A stretch of 64,000 nt of DNA from Globodera rostochiensis (taxonomy: Eukaryota > Nematoda > Chromadorea > Rhabditida > Heteroderidae). A program made the translations under genes and the position numbers. Of this stretch, positions 21,552 to 33,319 are shown in pieces; position 1 is the stretch's first letter; every line of letters begins with the position of its first letter. The notes beneath the pieces were generated by a model that saw nothing but the letters and a program-made list of their open reading frames with translations, made no database searches and had not been told where the DNA came from. The DNA lies in the NCBI GenBank assembly GCA_018350325.1, contig JAEVLN010000013.1:310001-374000 (forward strand). Reading direction: 5' to 3'.

Positions 21552-22573
21552 TCCCCATGGGCGGTCGTTGATCGCCCGGCGAGATAGGCACAATTTCATC
21601 TCAGCTGTCACTTTCGGGCACTGCGCGGCAGATGATTGATGGTGGGCTGTCAATCGCCCACGTGTAAAAAAAGCGGCCTCGAACTCACTTTTCCCCTCGA
21701 GTGCCGGCTTTGTGTGTATAAAAAACAAAAAAACGTTCGTTATTTTCATTTCAAAAATTCAAATTTTGCCATTTTGGAATGATTGATTGCACAAAAATTA
21801 CGAAATCCAACCTTGAAAATATTTGGGGAATTGGTGAAAGTGTATAAAAATTGCTCATAATAAAAGCCCGCCACTTTTCAGCCTCAAATCCTTTTCAAAT
21901 TTTTGAGTTTTTTTGTTAGAAATATGAAAAAATTGGATGATTAATTGCTCGAGAATTGCAAACCCAATAAATTATGAAGGTAATGCAAAAAATGCCCGCC
22001 ATTTTTTTTTATCTAAATCCTTTCAAATTTGAATTTTTATTAAAAATTTTGGATGATTAATTGCTTATGATTTCGACGGATTATGAAAGTAAACAAAAAA
22101 TGAGCGCCATTTTTATTCAATCTCAAATCATTTCAAATTAAAACAACAACAATTACCTACGCTTTTTAACAAAATTATAATAATCACTTTCATCATATTC
22201 TTCTTTATAGTGATCGTTTTTTGCTCCTAACAACATAACGGCGTAATAATTTTATTAATAAGATAGACATTTATCAATCAAAAAAATGTAAAAACCAAAT
22301 AATTCATCAATATGTTATAAACATTTTAATATTTTATAAATTATCCAATTTTTCTTCTAATGTTTTGTCTTTTTTAATAATTGAAGATGACTGAATATCG
22401 TATAACCCCCATTTTGTCGGATCAACCGCCATTCAAATTAGCGCCTTTTCTATTCGTGATTCCTTTCTATCTTTTTTTCCTTTTCGTCATTCCTTTTGTT
22501 TGCATGCGGGGTGTAGAGAAGAGGAAAGAAAGAAGGGCGGCAGAGAGCGAATGCTGTGAGAGAGTGTAGAGCT
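21552..22573. other. Right subterminal region of the Maverick, no gene seen
   Basis: It is AT-rich with imperfect repeats of phrases such as ATTGATTGC and AAAATGCCCGCCATTTT (21,770-22,135). Short open frames near 22,381-22,687 are low-complexity and overlap the inverted repeat. Confidence 0.5.
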
Positions 22574-22708
22574 GTCTGATCTCTGGAGAGGAGGGGGCAT
22601 TCCCCCCACGTGCGGCGTGCGCGGAAATGATGTGGGTGGGGGGGGGGGGGGTCCAAAATAGTTCAAAGCGATCAAGAAAGTGATCAAGAAAGAGGTCCGT
22701 ACACTACT
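22574..22708. repeat. Right terminal inverted repeat of the Maverick
   Basis: It is the complement of 6,928-7,057, with a longer G-run and a few substitutions in the inner third. The outer end is ...CCGTACACTACT. Confidence 0.92.
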
Positions 22709-22714
22709 GCTATT
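22709..22714. repeat. Target-site duplication, right (GCTATT)
   Basis: Exact copy of the hexamer flanking the left end. Confidence 0.9.
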
Positions 22715-25036
22715 TTATTATTAAAACGCAAGACGCAATATTAACTACAAAAAATATAAATACACCATTAATCAATTTTAAAATAAATAACAAAATTTGC
22801 TCACTTAAAGGAAGAAATTACTTTATTAATTAAAAACTATCAAAATATGAATCGCAAAAATGTAAAAAAAGTATATAAAAAACCAAAACGTTCATGTTTA
22901 GGAGCAAAAGGTCAAAAGTTCAAGTTTTAACATTTGACATTGAATTAATTAAATATTTAGTCGTCGACAATTCAGACTGGCCAAGTATCGCAATTTTTGT
23001 TAATTTGCGGCTCAACGAGCAGCCCAAAGAATGCTCGATGGAATCGGCGCGATTAATAACATAGTATAGAACATTCAATAAATATTTAACTGCCTATAAA
23101 ATGCGAGGCAAAAGTATTGATTGTTAAAACAAAATACCTATTATAAAAACAAAATTTTCTTAAACACGGACGGTGAATTAAATTATTTAACAACTGAATG
23201 ATTCGATTTATGTAATTAATTATTCATTAAAAAATATCGCTCTAAGTTGATGAATACTTAAATTGTTATTAAAATCATTAGCAAATTACAATCTGTATAA
23301 GGCATATAATTTATGATCTTAAAGAAAATTTCCCTTTTTTCTTTCTAACATAAAAATGTTTAAATAAATTTATCAATCAATAAGGAAGCAATGTGTACAA
23401 AGTATACCAATCCAGTTTGACAATCGTTAAACATTAAACGACATCAACAAAATACCCAATTTTAAATGTCTTGATAATTTTAGGTACATTAAAAGCCTCC
23501 AATTAATCTCTGTATACCTGATAATTCGATCATTTGTTCGGGGATATTCAACTTTCGAAATAATTAATTATCTAAGCTTCTAAAAATAAATTATTCACAA
23601 AAGCTTAATCAGAAGAGTAAAATAACTATCTTAAGATTTTAAAAAATACTTTCTAAGATAAAGTCCTGAGGAACAATTACAAAAAATTAAATAGGGCGGC
23701 GGATCAAATTCAGCATACACAAGCGGGCAGTCAGCATAAGAGGGCACGGTCGTCGGTGTTGAGAGCGAAGTGAGTGTGAGGTGTCTTTAATGCTCCAAAT
23801 ACCCAATTTAAGTACTGAAAATGTTAATATAATTTATAAAAATAATAAAATTATTATTACAAAAAAAAATTTTTTTTTGAGGTAACACAAGTTTTATGAT
23901 TATTACTTTTTTTTCAATTTCCCATTATGGGTTTTTGTACATAAATATAATTACATATATTAATTTTTTTTTTAATTTTATTAATATATTTGACCATGAC
24001 GTCAAGATTGTATTGAACTGGCGTATTGCGTCTGCTGATTTAGTGTATTCTCTAGCTCCTTCTAGTTTATACACACGGTGGTCTCTTCATCCTGATTCGA
24101 TTTATAATAAAGTTTATTTAATTAGAGGTGGACGGAGCGTGCATTAATGTGAAAGCTCAAATTGTTGCTGTGTTTTTTTTGTCATTATATTTTGATTTTT
24201 TATTTTTAGAGTTTAATTTTACGTATATTTAATCTTATGTAAACTGAACAACTTGAGCAACATCAGCCCACGCTGTCACAAGCACGGCGATTAGCATGCT
24301 CTTTTTGGAGCGCGTTTGATATGTTATTTAAAATTAATTTGCCAAGTATCATTAAAATATAAGTTATTAAGTTAATTATATTATTTTATCATATTAACGA
24401 AGTAAAATAATTAACTGATGAAAATTCGCGATCGAATGTGGCTGTGTTGCAAACTTTTGCAAAATATCTTATTTGATAATAAATTGTTGTTAAAAATTGC
24501 AAAAATTTAATTCATTAATCATTTTCTTTCTGTGTTTGTTGCAAGTTATATAATTTGAAATTAATGCTAAATTTGCAAATTTCGACAACACTCAATACAG
24601 ATGATTGTAAGCGGAATTCCGCATGCCCATTTCGTCGACAAATTGATAAAACAACTTAAAATATATAATCATATAAAAATAGGAAATAAAAATGGTTTAT
24701 AGTATTTTAGTATGTTAATGATAAATTAAAATTTCAAATTCAAAGTCATTTACACTAAAAACAATAGCTATAATATTATTTTCTCATGAATTAAATCTTT
24801 AACACAATAAATTCTCAGAATAAAACTTTATTTAATCCATAAAAACTCTCATTGCCTCAGCAATTGGATTAAATAAAACTAAGTTTTTTTGGTTGACCAC
24901 TCTGTTTTTTATACATTTTTAAAAATTTTAGATTGCCAGATTATTTACTTAAGGTGTCGTAGTAGGTTTTTCCCGCTTGATGTTGACGGTGGCTTCTTTT
25001 GTATTTTGTTTTATAATTTTAAATTAAAGTTTTTAG

Positions 25037-25119
25037 AACACCGTCATACTCGTTATTTTAATGTTATGTTAGCTGTAAAGAATAATAGAATACTTTCGTT
25101 TTGGTCGCAGCTTGAATGA
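25037..25119 (+). CDS. Possible 3'-terminal exon, 28 codons
   Basis: A TTTTTAG acceptor is followed by HRHTRYFNVMLAVKNNRIL and FWSQLE-stop. The composition is protein-like. A possible preceding exon ends near 24,953 (LPDYLLK), but the junction is not certain. Confidence 0.28.
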
Positions 25120-26425
25120 TTGATTGTTTTATTTAATTAACACTTCCTGTTCAATTTTCTTATTTATCTTATTATTTTTCAATGCTTTGTAATTTAAAAA
25201 ATATCCTTTTATTATTTGTTTTTCCTTTTTCTCAATTTACCAATGTTATTTATAAAATTGAATTTTCTTTTAAAATTTTATTTAATTAAACAAGTCTAAA
25301 TTGTTTATATAGGCACAAAAAAATATGGCAAGTTAATTTTGTTGCATTATTCAAGTAATCGATTTTAAAACAAAATAAATGCCTTTTACGGGGGGTATGG
25401 AGGGCCCGCATTCAGCCCAAACGCGCGCTTAAGACAAAACGCCCCAACAACTATTAAAATAGTTTTATTTTTCAAATTATATTTAGGGGGAATAACGCAC
25501 TAAAATGTTGTCAATAAAGTATTCCCGCAGTTCCATATAAAACATCTTAAGTATCTTTATAATATTTTTGTTTTTTAGGTTTTCGGTTGCTTATGCATGA
25601 ATTTTGAATGTTTTTTAATTTAAGGCCTGTGACGCAACGCAATGCACTCTCTTTAAGTCAATGAAAGTCATCCCAAACTCTATGAATGTCTTTATGACTG
25701 AGACGATGATTTTTAACAGTTTTTGGTTTCTTAGTAGTAAAATATTGTTATTTTAAATAGAGTTTGGCTGCTTTATTAATTTAAATAAAAGATTTTTTTA
25801 TTATATGTTTTATAGGTAGTTAAAATTGGCAAAAAGCGGTAGAAATTGCAAAATCAATTATAAACTTAAAACATAAGTAAATAAGTAAAAAATATTGAAC
25901 ATCTAAAGGTATGTCATATTAATGTTTGTTTATTTGTTAATTAGCATTTCTTATCTTCTTAGGGATGGCGCGCGTTGATTTTTTTTTGTAAATTCTGATT
26001 ATGTTATTATTTTTTATTTATTTAACCTTAAAAAACATTTTGCTTACTTTGTTCTTCCATAATTTTTATTTTTTTTATTAATGTGTTATCGTCAATAATA
26101 TTTTTATATCGTTTTAATTTTTTAATTATCTTAATGGGATTTTTTCTACTAAATATTTTTATAATAAACAAATAAGCTTCAGAAGTAGACCTGCTCGCCG
26201 GCTGGCTTTTCCAGGCAGACTACCATTTTCAAAATATTTGAGAAAATATTCATTTGTTCTATTGATAATATCTTTCGGTTTTTAAATTTCAATCTTTACG
26301 AATGCAAATTAGTTTATTTTTTTAACTATTTTTGCAAATGTTTCTTGCCTTTAGTTTTTTAATTATGTACATTTTACAGAAAAGCTATTAGTTATATAAA
26401 GCGTTTATTTCTTACTTACTTTTAG

Positions 26426-26519
26426 TTCCGAGTTGTTTCCAGCCCATACGCATCCCAAGGCAAATGGTCATCGGAAAAAAGCGTATTTTAAATGCCCTAA
26501 AATTCTACCGGAGCAATGA
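26426..26519 (+). CDS. Exon-like island
   Basis: A TTTTAG acceptor is followed by SELFPAHTHPKANGHRKK and then AYFKCPKILPEQ-stop. Basic and protein-like, but unsupported by any neighbour. Confidence 0.25.
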
Positions 26520-27884
26520 TTTGGTTTTGTTTCAATGCAGGGCTTTATTATTGGGATTACATTTTATTTTAATGGTTGTTAATTTAAATTTATTAATTAT
26601 CATTTTCCCATACTTTTAAAAGCACTTTTAAAGTTGGTTATTGTTGTTGTTTACTTTTTTGTGAAAACAACAAAGACACTTAAATTTGGTTGTTTATTTT
26701 TACTATAGACAATAAATACTTTTTTTAAGATTTCAAATATTTCAGAAGTAAACTTTAAAATTTTATTTTGTAATTTTAATAGAAAAATGTATATTAATTA
26801 CGAAACATATGATACCGCGGTGCGTGTTATTCAGTGGACTTTACTTATATAACTTAAATTAAAAACATAATAATTATTGATCTCAACTTGTAATCAATTT
26901 AACTTCTGAATACTTTAGAATTAAATGTTCATCATTTGAATCTGCAATAAAACGGTCAATCGATATGGCTGTTTCTTCTGAATTTTATTTTATTCAAATT
27001 TATGCAATACCTTTTTTGATCACTTTAAGTAGATAGTTTTAAAAAGGCCATTTATGTAGAAGGTTTGCATCTATATTTGCTTTTTATTTTTTTAATGTTT
27101 TTGCTATAGTTTTTAATAACCTTTATGTAAATTGTTGTGAATATTACGGCTAAAATTTTATAATAATTTTTAGTTAAGTAATTTATAGCAATTACCTATA
27201 GACTGTTGTTACTTGGCAAATGGTAAAATAGAAAATTTATTAGTATATTTTCGTAATTGAAGTAAGGTAAATGACAAGAATTGCGTTTATATTTTCAAAT
27301 AATTTTACAAAAAAATGATCATCATCTTCCATTATTTTTGTAATTGTTGATAATCAGTTTTGGAAAAATAAAAAAAGGGTTTTAAATCCGAATATTTTGT
27401 TTTATTTGTTAGCATTGATGTTGGAGTCCGTCTTTTATTTCTTAGACAATTTATTATTTTGGAAAATAATAAATAAAATGATTTATTTTGTAAAAGATTT
27501 TCATATATTCTATGAGATTAGTTATTTTTCTTTTTCAAACACTTTTATCGTATATCACATTTTATTAGAATTTGATATTTTAATTTTTCTTTTGGGATTA
27601 AACAATTTTAGTGTTATAAGATTTTATAAATATGTAAAACTATAATTAAGTAATTTTAATAAATTATTGTATTCTTAGAAAAGTTGTAATTTATGGAGTT
27701 TACTGGAATCTGTAAAGGAATAAATGTTTAAAATTATAATAGTATATTTATTCCTTCTCTCTGTTCTCACGGTTGTCAATATCTATAGCAATCTCTTGAA
27801 TGCTGAAGCACTCCGTCGTCGCTGTTTATTTTTGCGGCTTCCTGCGCTACTCACTCTTTATATTTACAATTTTATTTTTTTTTT

Positions 27885-28430
27885 TAAACAATTTTACAAT
27901 TTGCTAACATTTTTTCGCGTCATAAATTAAAATATTCGTTATAAAATCTTAAAATTTTAAAGTTAAATACAAAAAAAACCTTTAAAATTAGCAAAATTGA
28001 TAAACTTTTTATTAAAATTAAACACTTAATAAATAAAAATACAATAAACAATTTTAGAATTTGCTCACATTTTTACGCGTCATAAATTAAAATATTCGTT
28101 ATAAAATCTTACAATTTTAAAGCTAAATACAAAAAAAATAATCTTTAAAATTAGCAAAATTGATAAAATAAAGCATTTTATTAAAATTAAACAATGAATA
28201 AATAAAAATCAATAAACAATTTTACAATTTGCTCACATTTTTACGCGTCATAAATTAAAATATTTGTTATAAAATCTTAAAATTTTAAAGCTAAATACAA
28301 AAAAAAAACATTTAAAATTAGCAAAATTGATAAACTTTTTATTAAATTAAACACTGAATAAATAAAAATACAATAAACAATTTTACAATTTGCTCACATT
28401 TTTACGCGTCATAAATTAAAATTTTTATTA
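27885..28430. repeat. Tandem array, four copies of about 161-168 bp
   Basis: The phrase AAACAATTTTACAATTTGC recurs at 27,885, 28,046, 28,214 and 28,375, followed each time by ACGCGTCATAAATTAAAAT. It is an AT-rich satellite-like repeat with no coding content. Confidence 0.85.
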
Positions 28431-28838
28431 GTTTTACCTTGTTTACTTAGTCGCTATCTTTGTTTAAAAGAATTAGTCAACAAAACTCTTAGAAAAATAT
28501 TATATAAAAAAATCATTCTTAATATCGTTTAAATCAAATACATGTTTATTTTGTTATGACAAATTTTAGTTGTTTTTGCAAAAAAAGAATGAGGTTTTAA
28601 TTTATATTCGTTGTAATTTTTATAATTTTCGATGTTGTTTCTGTTTTATATTGATGTTAGAAAATTTTATTTTTTATAGATCGGGTGTGAAATTTCAATT
28701 GCGATTTCTCATAATCCATGTTTATTTATTCATATCATTTATATGTATGTTATTGAGGGTGGATGATTTTTTTTGTGTTTATTTTCCGTGCTAGATTGCT
28801 CTGCAGGCCATTCTTTTTGTCTAATATGATACCTGCAG

Positions 28839-28922
28839 CTTTTTTATTAAACGCGGTGACGGTTCGTTCATTATGCACTGTCCCAGTGACGTTTCCGTTT
28901 GGAAAGTCCTTTTGTTAATTAG
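28839..28922 (+). CDS. Possible internal exon
   Basis: A CCTGCAG acceptor and an AG|GTACAG donor enclose a frame reading FFIKRGDGSFIMHCPSDVSV and then WKVLLLI. Both splice words are good and the composition is coding-like. Family not recognised. Confidence 0.3.
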
Positions 28923-29448
28923 GTACAGGGCTCTTTAAAATTAATTTGGATAAATTTTTTTTAAAAAATACTGTTAAAAACAGTTTATATAAATTTATTC
29001 TGAATTTATTTTATAAACAATTTTAAAAGCTTTAATGTTGCCAGTTTTTAGTTCATATTTTGACAATATAGGGGTTTTACCCTTATTTGGGGGTTTAGTC
29101 ATATAAATCATGCGTTTTAGTTAGTTTAAGTTTAATAAATTGTTTGAATGCTATCTGTTACCACATTTCATTTTCGTTAAATTTATTAAACTTTATTTTT
29201 ATATAATTAAGGTTATTATTCATTAGTCAAGTTTGGCCATACCAATTCAGCTTTTTAAATAGGTATTGAAAAAACTTTTAATTTATTAAAATTTTATATC
29301 AGAGCACATTTTTTGTTATATATTATTTTGTATCTATTTTAAATAATTAAGTGCTGATAAATCATTTGAATTATTATAAAGGTAGAAAGTATAAAAGTAT
29401 CAGTTAAAGAAATCAATTTTAAAAATATTTATTTTTCCTCGCTTGCAG

Positions 29449-29561
29449 TTTTTCTTTCCCATCAAGGCTCGGACAATTTTTGGCTATCAGAGATTCATAA
29501 AATTGGTAGACGTCCACCGGCTCGCAATCTACGCCAACGCAGACGTCTTCTTCGCCGCGAG
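29449..29561 (+). CDS. Possible internal exon, 113 bp
   Basis: A strong acceptor (CGCTTGCAG) and donor (GCGAG|GTTTTT) bracket a GC-rich island in A/T DNA. One frame gives SDNFWLSEIHKIGRRPP followed by an Arg-rich tail. Another frame (IKARTIFGYQRFIKLVDV...) is also open, so the frame is unsettled. Confidence 0.3.
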
Positions 29562-29935
29562 GTTTTTTTATACATTCTTTCATTTTTATTTTTATTTTTA
29601 CTTAACACTTTACCATTTGGTTTTTGTTCAACTTTTTCTCTTTTTACCACGTATTTTAATCTTCTTTAAAGTTTTGATTTTTAACACGTATTTTAAAGTT
29701 ATTTGTTATAATCGTTATTTACTACAGTTTTTAAATAACTACTTTTAATTTTAAAAAGAGTTGAAAAAATTTGGAAAAGAAATTTGATGCCAACTTTAAA
29801 TGGATTATTTGTATTTAATCTTTGTAATGATTTTACGAAGAAAATTGTAAAATTACTGATTTGTCTTTTCTGATTGGTATAATATAAAAACAATAAATAA
29901 TTGTTGTCTCTGTTAAATATAATCGTCAGACGGTT

Positions 29936-30180
29936 AGAGTAATTTGGTCATCAACGCACCCCATCTAATAATTTTTTGTTACTTTTTGAAAATTTTATTT
30001 TTTGAAGAAATAGAGTGCTAAAAAGAGAGAGACAGACGCTTAGAGTAATTTGGTCATCAACGCACCTCATCTAATAATTTTTTAGTTACTTTTTTGAACA
30101 TTTTATTTTTGTAAAATAGTGTGCTAAAAAGAGAGAGTCAGTCAGACGGTCAGAGTAATTTGGTCATCAACGCACCCCAC
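29936..30180. repeat. Tandem repeat, about 106-110 bp, 2.3 copies
   Basis: AGAGTAATTTGGTCATCAAC recurs at 29,936, 30,042 and 30,152, each followed by GCACC and an A/T tract with GTGCTAAAAAGAGAGAG. A diverged relative (AGAGTAATTCATTCAGTGAC) occurs at 34,523 inside the Helitron unit. Confidence 0.85.
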
Positions 30181-30733
30181 GTGTGGTGTCCCTCACCAAC
30201 ATGGCTGTGTCGAAATTTCGATTTTCGATTTCGACACAAATGGGCTGTTTTTCGAAAATAATTTCTAAAGTCGTGGTCCCGGCTTTTAAACTTTTGGCAA
30301 GGACGGCCAGTGGTCTTGTCAACTTTTGCCAAAATTTCAATCTTTTTTACATGTACCCGCAGGTAAAATTTTTCCTAAATTCCGAAGCAAAATGCCTTTC
30401 GATTTCGACTTTTTTTTTACTTTCGACACAGCCCTGCCACTCACCGAAGGGCCCTCTCTGGTACGGTCCTCCCCCCCCCCCCCCCCCCTATTGCCATTAG
30501 TGTATGGGTGAATTTTGATGCTGAACAACAAGATTCATTTTTTCTTTTTTATTCCGTTTTCTTTATTTTTTTATTAATTTATTTTCATGGTTTTACTATT
30601 TTTTATTAATTTAATGTTAAGTAGTTTGAATAAATATGTTAATACTTTTTTTATTTTATACTTATTGTTCATTCAAATAAATAATCTTTATTAATTAAAG
30701 ATATGAACCCATTTTGAGATTTAGAATCAATTA

Positions 30734-31790
30734 TCTCTACATAAAGAAATAGGGGCTCTCCAACCAAAACCGAGTTGTGAACAAAAGATGGCTGGATGTA
30801 TGGCTTAACTTTTGCTTGCAAAGTTGTAGAGGAGCTCGCGGCCCATAAAAAACACCGGACGCGCTTGGGTATTTTTGTGGCAAAATTTTGCACAAAAGTG
30901 ATCAGAACTTTTGCTCAGTCAACTTTTTGACGCTTTTTGCGGTGTGCAGCCTGGCAGCGCATCTGCACTGAGCTGGTGTCGCTGGAGAAAAGATGCTCCC
31001 GGCAATTGCGCAACTTTTAAAAAAAAGTTCATGGCGATTGGACAAATTTGAAGGGGTGACCCCCCTTGTACCCCTGGCCCGATCAGCATTTGATCAGTAG
31101 GGGCTCTGCGCGAGATTTGACTTTTTTTACCGTATCCGCCTCAAAACAGAGTTGGAGGGGTAGTTTGATGTGCTGATTACGAATATGACGGAATTTTTGG
31201 TCTGCAGACAAAGTGTCGACAATTTTTTGGACAAAGTGTCGAAATTGTTGCTGGGATGGATAAAATTTGGTATGGTTAGGTATTTTGACGAGCTGAACAC
31301 GAAAAGGAGACTCTTTTTTTAATTCAGACAAAGTGTCAACACCCTTTGGACAAAGTGCCTAAGAGTGCTTGCCCGCCGTATAAGGTGGCGAGAGAGGGGA
31401 AGGCACTTGCCCGGTGTACAAGCCAAGGAGAGAGAGGGTAGTGGGGCTTGCCCGGTGTAAAAGGCAGAGAGTGAAGGGGAAGTGGGGCTTGCCCGGTGTA
31501 AAAAGCAGAGAAAGAGGGGGAGCGGGGCTTGCCCGGTGTAAAAGGCAAAGAAAGAGAGGGGAGGGGGCGTGCCCGGTGTAAAAGGCAGAGAAAGAAGGGG
31601 AAAGGGGCTTGCCCGCTCTAAAAGGCTGGGAAAGAGAGGGGAGTGGGGCTTGCCCGGTGTAAAAGGCAGAGAGAGAGAGGGGCGAAGGCAGGGAGAAAAA
31701 ATATATAAAAAACTAATTCTTATCATTTAAACCACAAACTCGCTAGGCTCAGCCCTCTTCTATTCCCATGCATGCCCGCGTGCCGACTAG
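30734..31790 (+). mobile_element. Non-autonomous Helitron-like unit 1, 1.06 kb
   Basis: It starts TCTCTACATAAAG after an A and ends GCCGACTAG. It has the common head of about 620 bp (to about 31,370), a GC-rich minisatellite and the common tail. It contains no gene; several short frames cross it without conservation. TC..CTAG ends next to A/T are the Helitron signature. Confidence 0.6.
31375..31690. repeat. Minisatellite, about 40-bp unit, 7-8 copies
   Basis: The unit is CTTGCCCGGTGTAAAAGGC plus a purine-rich AGAGAAAGAGAGGGG stretch. Related arrays lie at 55,685-55,830 and 56,585-57,030. Proline/glycine-rich frames across it are artefacts of the repeat. Confidence 0.9.
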
Positions 31791-32475
31791 TTATCTCTAC
31801 ATAAAGAAATAGGGGCTCTCCAACCAAAACCGAGTTGTGAACAAAAGATGGCTGGATGTATGGCTTAACTTTTGCTTGCAAAGTTGTAGAGGAGCTCGCG
31901 GCCCATAAAAAACACCGGACGCGCTTGGGTATTTTTGTGGCAAAATTTTGCACAAAAGTGATCAGAACTTTTGCTCAGTCAACTTTTTGACGCTTTTCGC
32001 GCTGTGCAGCCTGGCAGCGCATCTGCACTGGCCAAGTATCCCTGGCAAAAAGATGCTCCCGGCGCTGCCGGAACTTTTAAAAACAAAATTATGCCGATTG
32101 CATAAATTTGAAGGGGTGACCCCTCTTGTACCCCTGGCCTGATCGGCACCTGATCAAGAGGGGCTCTGCGCGAGATTTCACTTTTTTTGTTGTTTCACGC
32201 TCAAAACTGAGTTGGCGGGGTAGTTTGATGTGCTGATTACGAATATGGGGAAAATTTTGGCGTTGAGACAAAGTGTCGACAACTTTTTGGACAAAGTGTC
32301 GAAATAGCGCTTGGGAAGGGTGCAATTTGGTAGCGTTAGCTTTTTTGACGAGCTGAACATGAATCTTAAAGTTTTTTTTAATCCAGACAAAGTGTCGACA
32401 CCTTTTTGGACAACATGTCCCGACTGTGTTGCTTTGCCCGCTGTGTTCGCGCGCGCTGCCAAGTGAGCGTCAAAA

Positions 32476-32590
32476 TTCGCCTGGGTTTTCGCTTCTGTGT
32501 TTTCAGCCGTCGTCTTGCGTCTGGAACGCGCGAAGCGCGTTCCAGACGCAAGACGACGGCTGAAAACACAGAAGCGAAAACCCTGGCGAA
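32476..32590. repeat. 56-bp palindrome with GAA loop
   Basis: Arms 32,476-32,531 and 32,535-32,590 are complementary with a single mismatch around the loop GAA. The apex is AACGCGC-GAA-GCGCGTT. The same palindrome recurs at 52,464-52,578. Confidence 0.95.
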
Positions 32591-32659
32591 CATATCAGCT
32601 TTTCGTCAATTCTCACAACAGATCCAACTGAGCCCACTAAGCTACCTTCGACGTGCGCG

Positions 32660-32715
32660 AGCGAGGGAGCGAAGCGGAGCGAGCGAAGCGAGCGTAGCGT
32701 AGCGACCGAGCGAGT
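32660..32715. repeat. GAGCGAAGC-rich block
   Basis: Short words GAGCGAAGCGGAGCGAGCGAAGCGAGC follow the palindrome in two overlapping pieces; similar blocks sit at the same place in the 52-kb unit. Each contains the GCGAAGC heptamer. Confidence 0.7.
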
Positions 32716-32794
32716 GCACGGAGAGATGTGAGAATGACCGACTCACTACATTCTCTGACTTTAAAAATAAAAACAACACTACCAATTTCACTTA

Positions 32795-33290
32795 CGCCCC
32801 CCTCTTACATTCACAACCCGCTTTTTAAACCTCTCCCCCCCCCCTCTTCCCCTTCTCCCCCTCCCACCTTTCCATTCCTCTTTTTTTACCCGCCTCCCCA
32901 CCCTTTCCCTGTACTCCTCCTTCCCATTTTCTCTTCCTGTTCTACCCTCCCTCCCCCCACCTCCTCAATTATTTCGACCCGCACCCCGTGACCACCCCTC
33001 CCCCCGGAACACGACAACGCTACCCCCCCCCCTCACCTCTTTTTGCCCAAATTTTACGTACTTCCCCTCTTACATTCACACCCCGTTTTTTAACCCCCCC
33101 CCTATAATCTCGCCCCGTACGCCGTGACCATTACCCCACCCCTCTTTTTCCTTCACCTCATTACCCAACTTCTTCTCCCCCTTTCGCTTTCTCCTCCTCT
33201 CCATTCCCTCCAAGTCACCCCCCTCTCTCCCCGCTTTTCTCTCCTCGCTCCTTCACCACCCCCCCCCCGCTTTTCCTATTCCCCCCCCCC
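32795..33290. repeat. Pyrimidine (C/T) tract
   Basis: Nearly all C and T on the plus strand, with CCCTCTTACATTCACA repeated. It is low-complexity and non-coding. The counterpart is 52,785-53,580. Confidence 0.9.
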
Positions 33291-33319
33291 CTCAAGTTAA
33301 AAATTATCAAGGCGTATTT

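Larger units (their letters stand above)
6928..22708. mobile_element. Maverick/Polinton-type DNA transposon, 15.8 kb, complete ends
   Basis: The element is bounded by inverted repeats of about 130 bp that begin AGTAGTGTACGG and end in the complement, with identical 6-bp GCTATT duplications outside. Mavericks are 15-25 kb elements with AG..CT ends, 6-bp duplications and a protein-primed PolB; all four hold here. Every gene I can support is on the minus strand. Gene content is unusual: PolB, three RPA-like zinc/OB proteins, F-box, AT-hook, secreted and membrane proteins and a proline-rich protein are present. Integrase, capsid proteins, FtsK/HerA-type ATPase and Ulp1-type protease were not seen, although little unassigned space remains. 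The intact ends suggest a fairly recent insertion, possibly mobilised by another element's integrase. Confidence 0.9.
22715..30733. other. AT-rich flank between the Maverick and the Helitron chain
   Basis: No long reading frame. Two tandem arrays and four exon-like islands are listed separately. GC-richer patches without a convincing frame occur near 23,690-23,790 and 24,240-24,320. Otherwise plain A/T-rich DNA. Confidence 0.6.

Noticed and set aside
21444..21749. 101-codon minus-strand frame
   Set aside because: It spans the likely TATA box and leader of the proline-rich gene and has no protein-like pattern.
7061..22573. Maverick integrase, capsid, ATPase and protease
   Set aside because: I looked for zinc-HHCC/DDE, Walker A and His-Asp-Cys signatures in the translated frames and saw none; very diverged versions cannot be excluded by eye.
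22381..22687. Short frames at the right Maverick end
   Set aside because: Low complexity and overlapping the inverted repeat and its G-run.
24240..24360. Plus-strand exon candidate reading TEQLEQHQPTLSQARRLAC
   Set aside because: A stop codon lies directly before it in frame and no acceptor is positioned to use it.
31375..31690. CRISPR-like regular array
   Set aside because: Units are contiguous degenerate minisatellite copies without unique spacers, in a eukaryotic genome.
31319..31726. Pro/Leu-rich minus-strand frames (FYTGQAPLPL repeats) here and at 56,578-56,989
   Set aside because: They are readings of the 40-bp minisatellite; several frames are open at once because the unit lacks stops.
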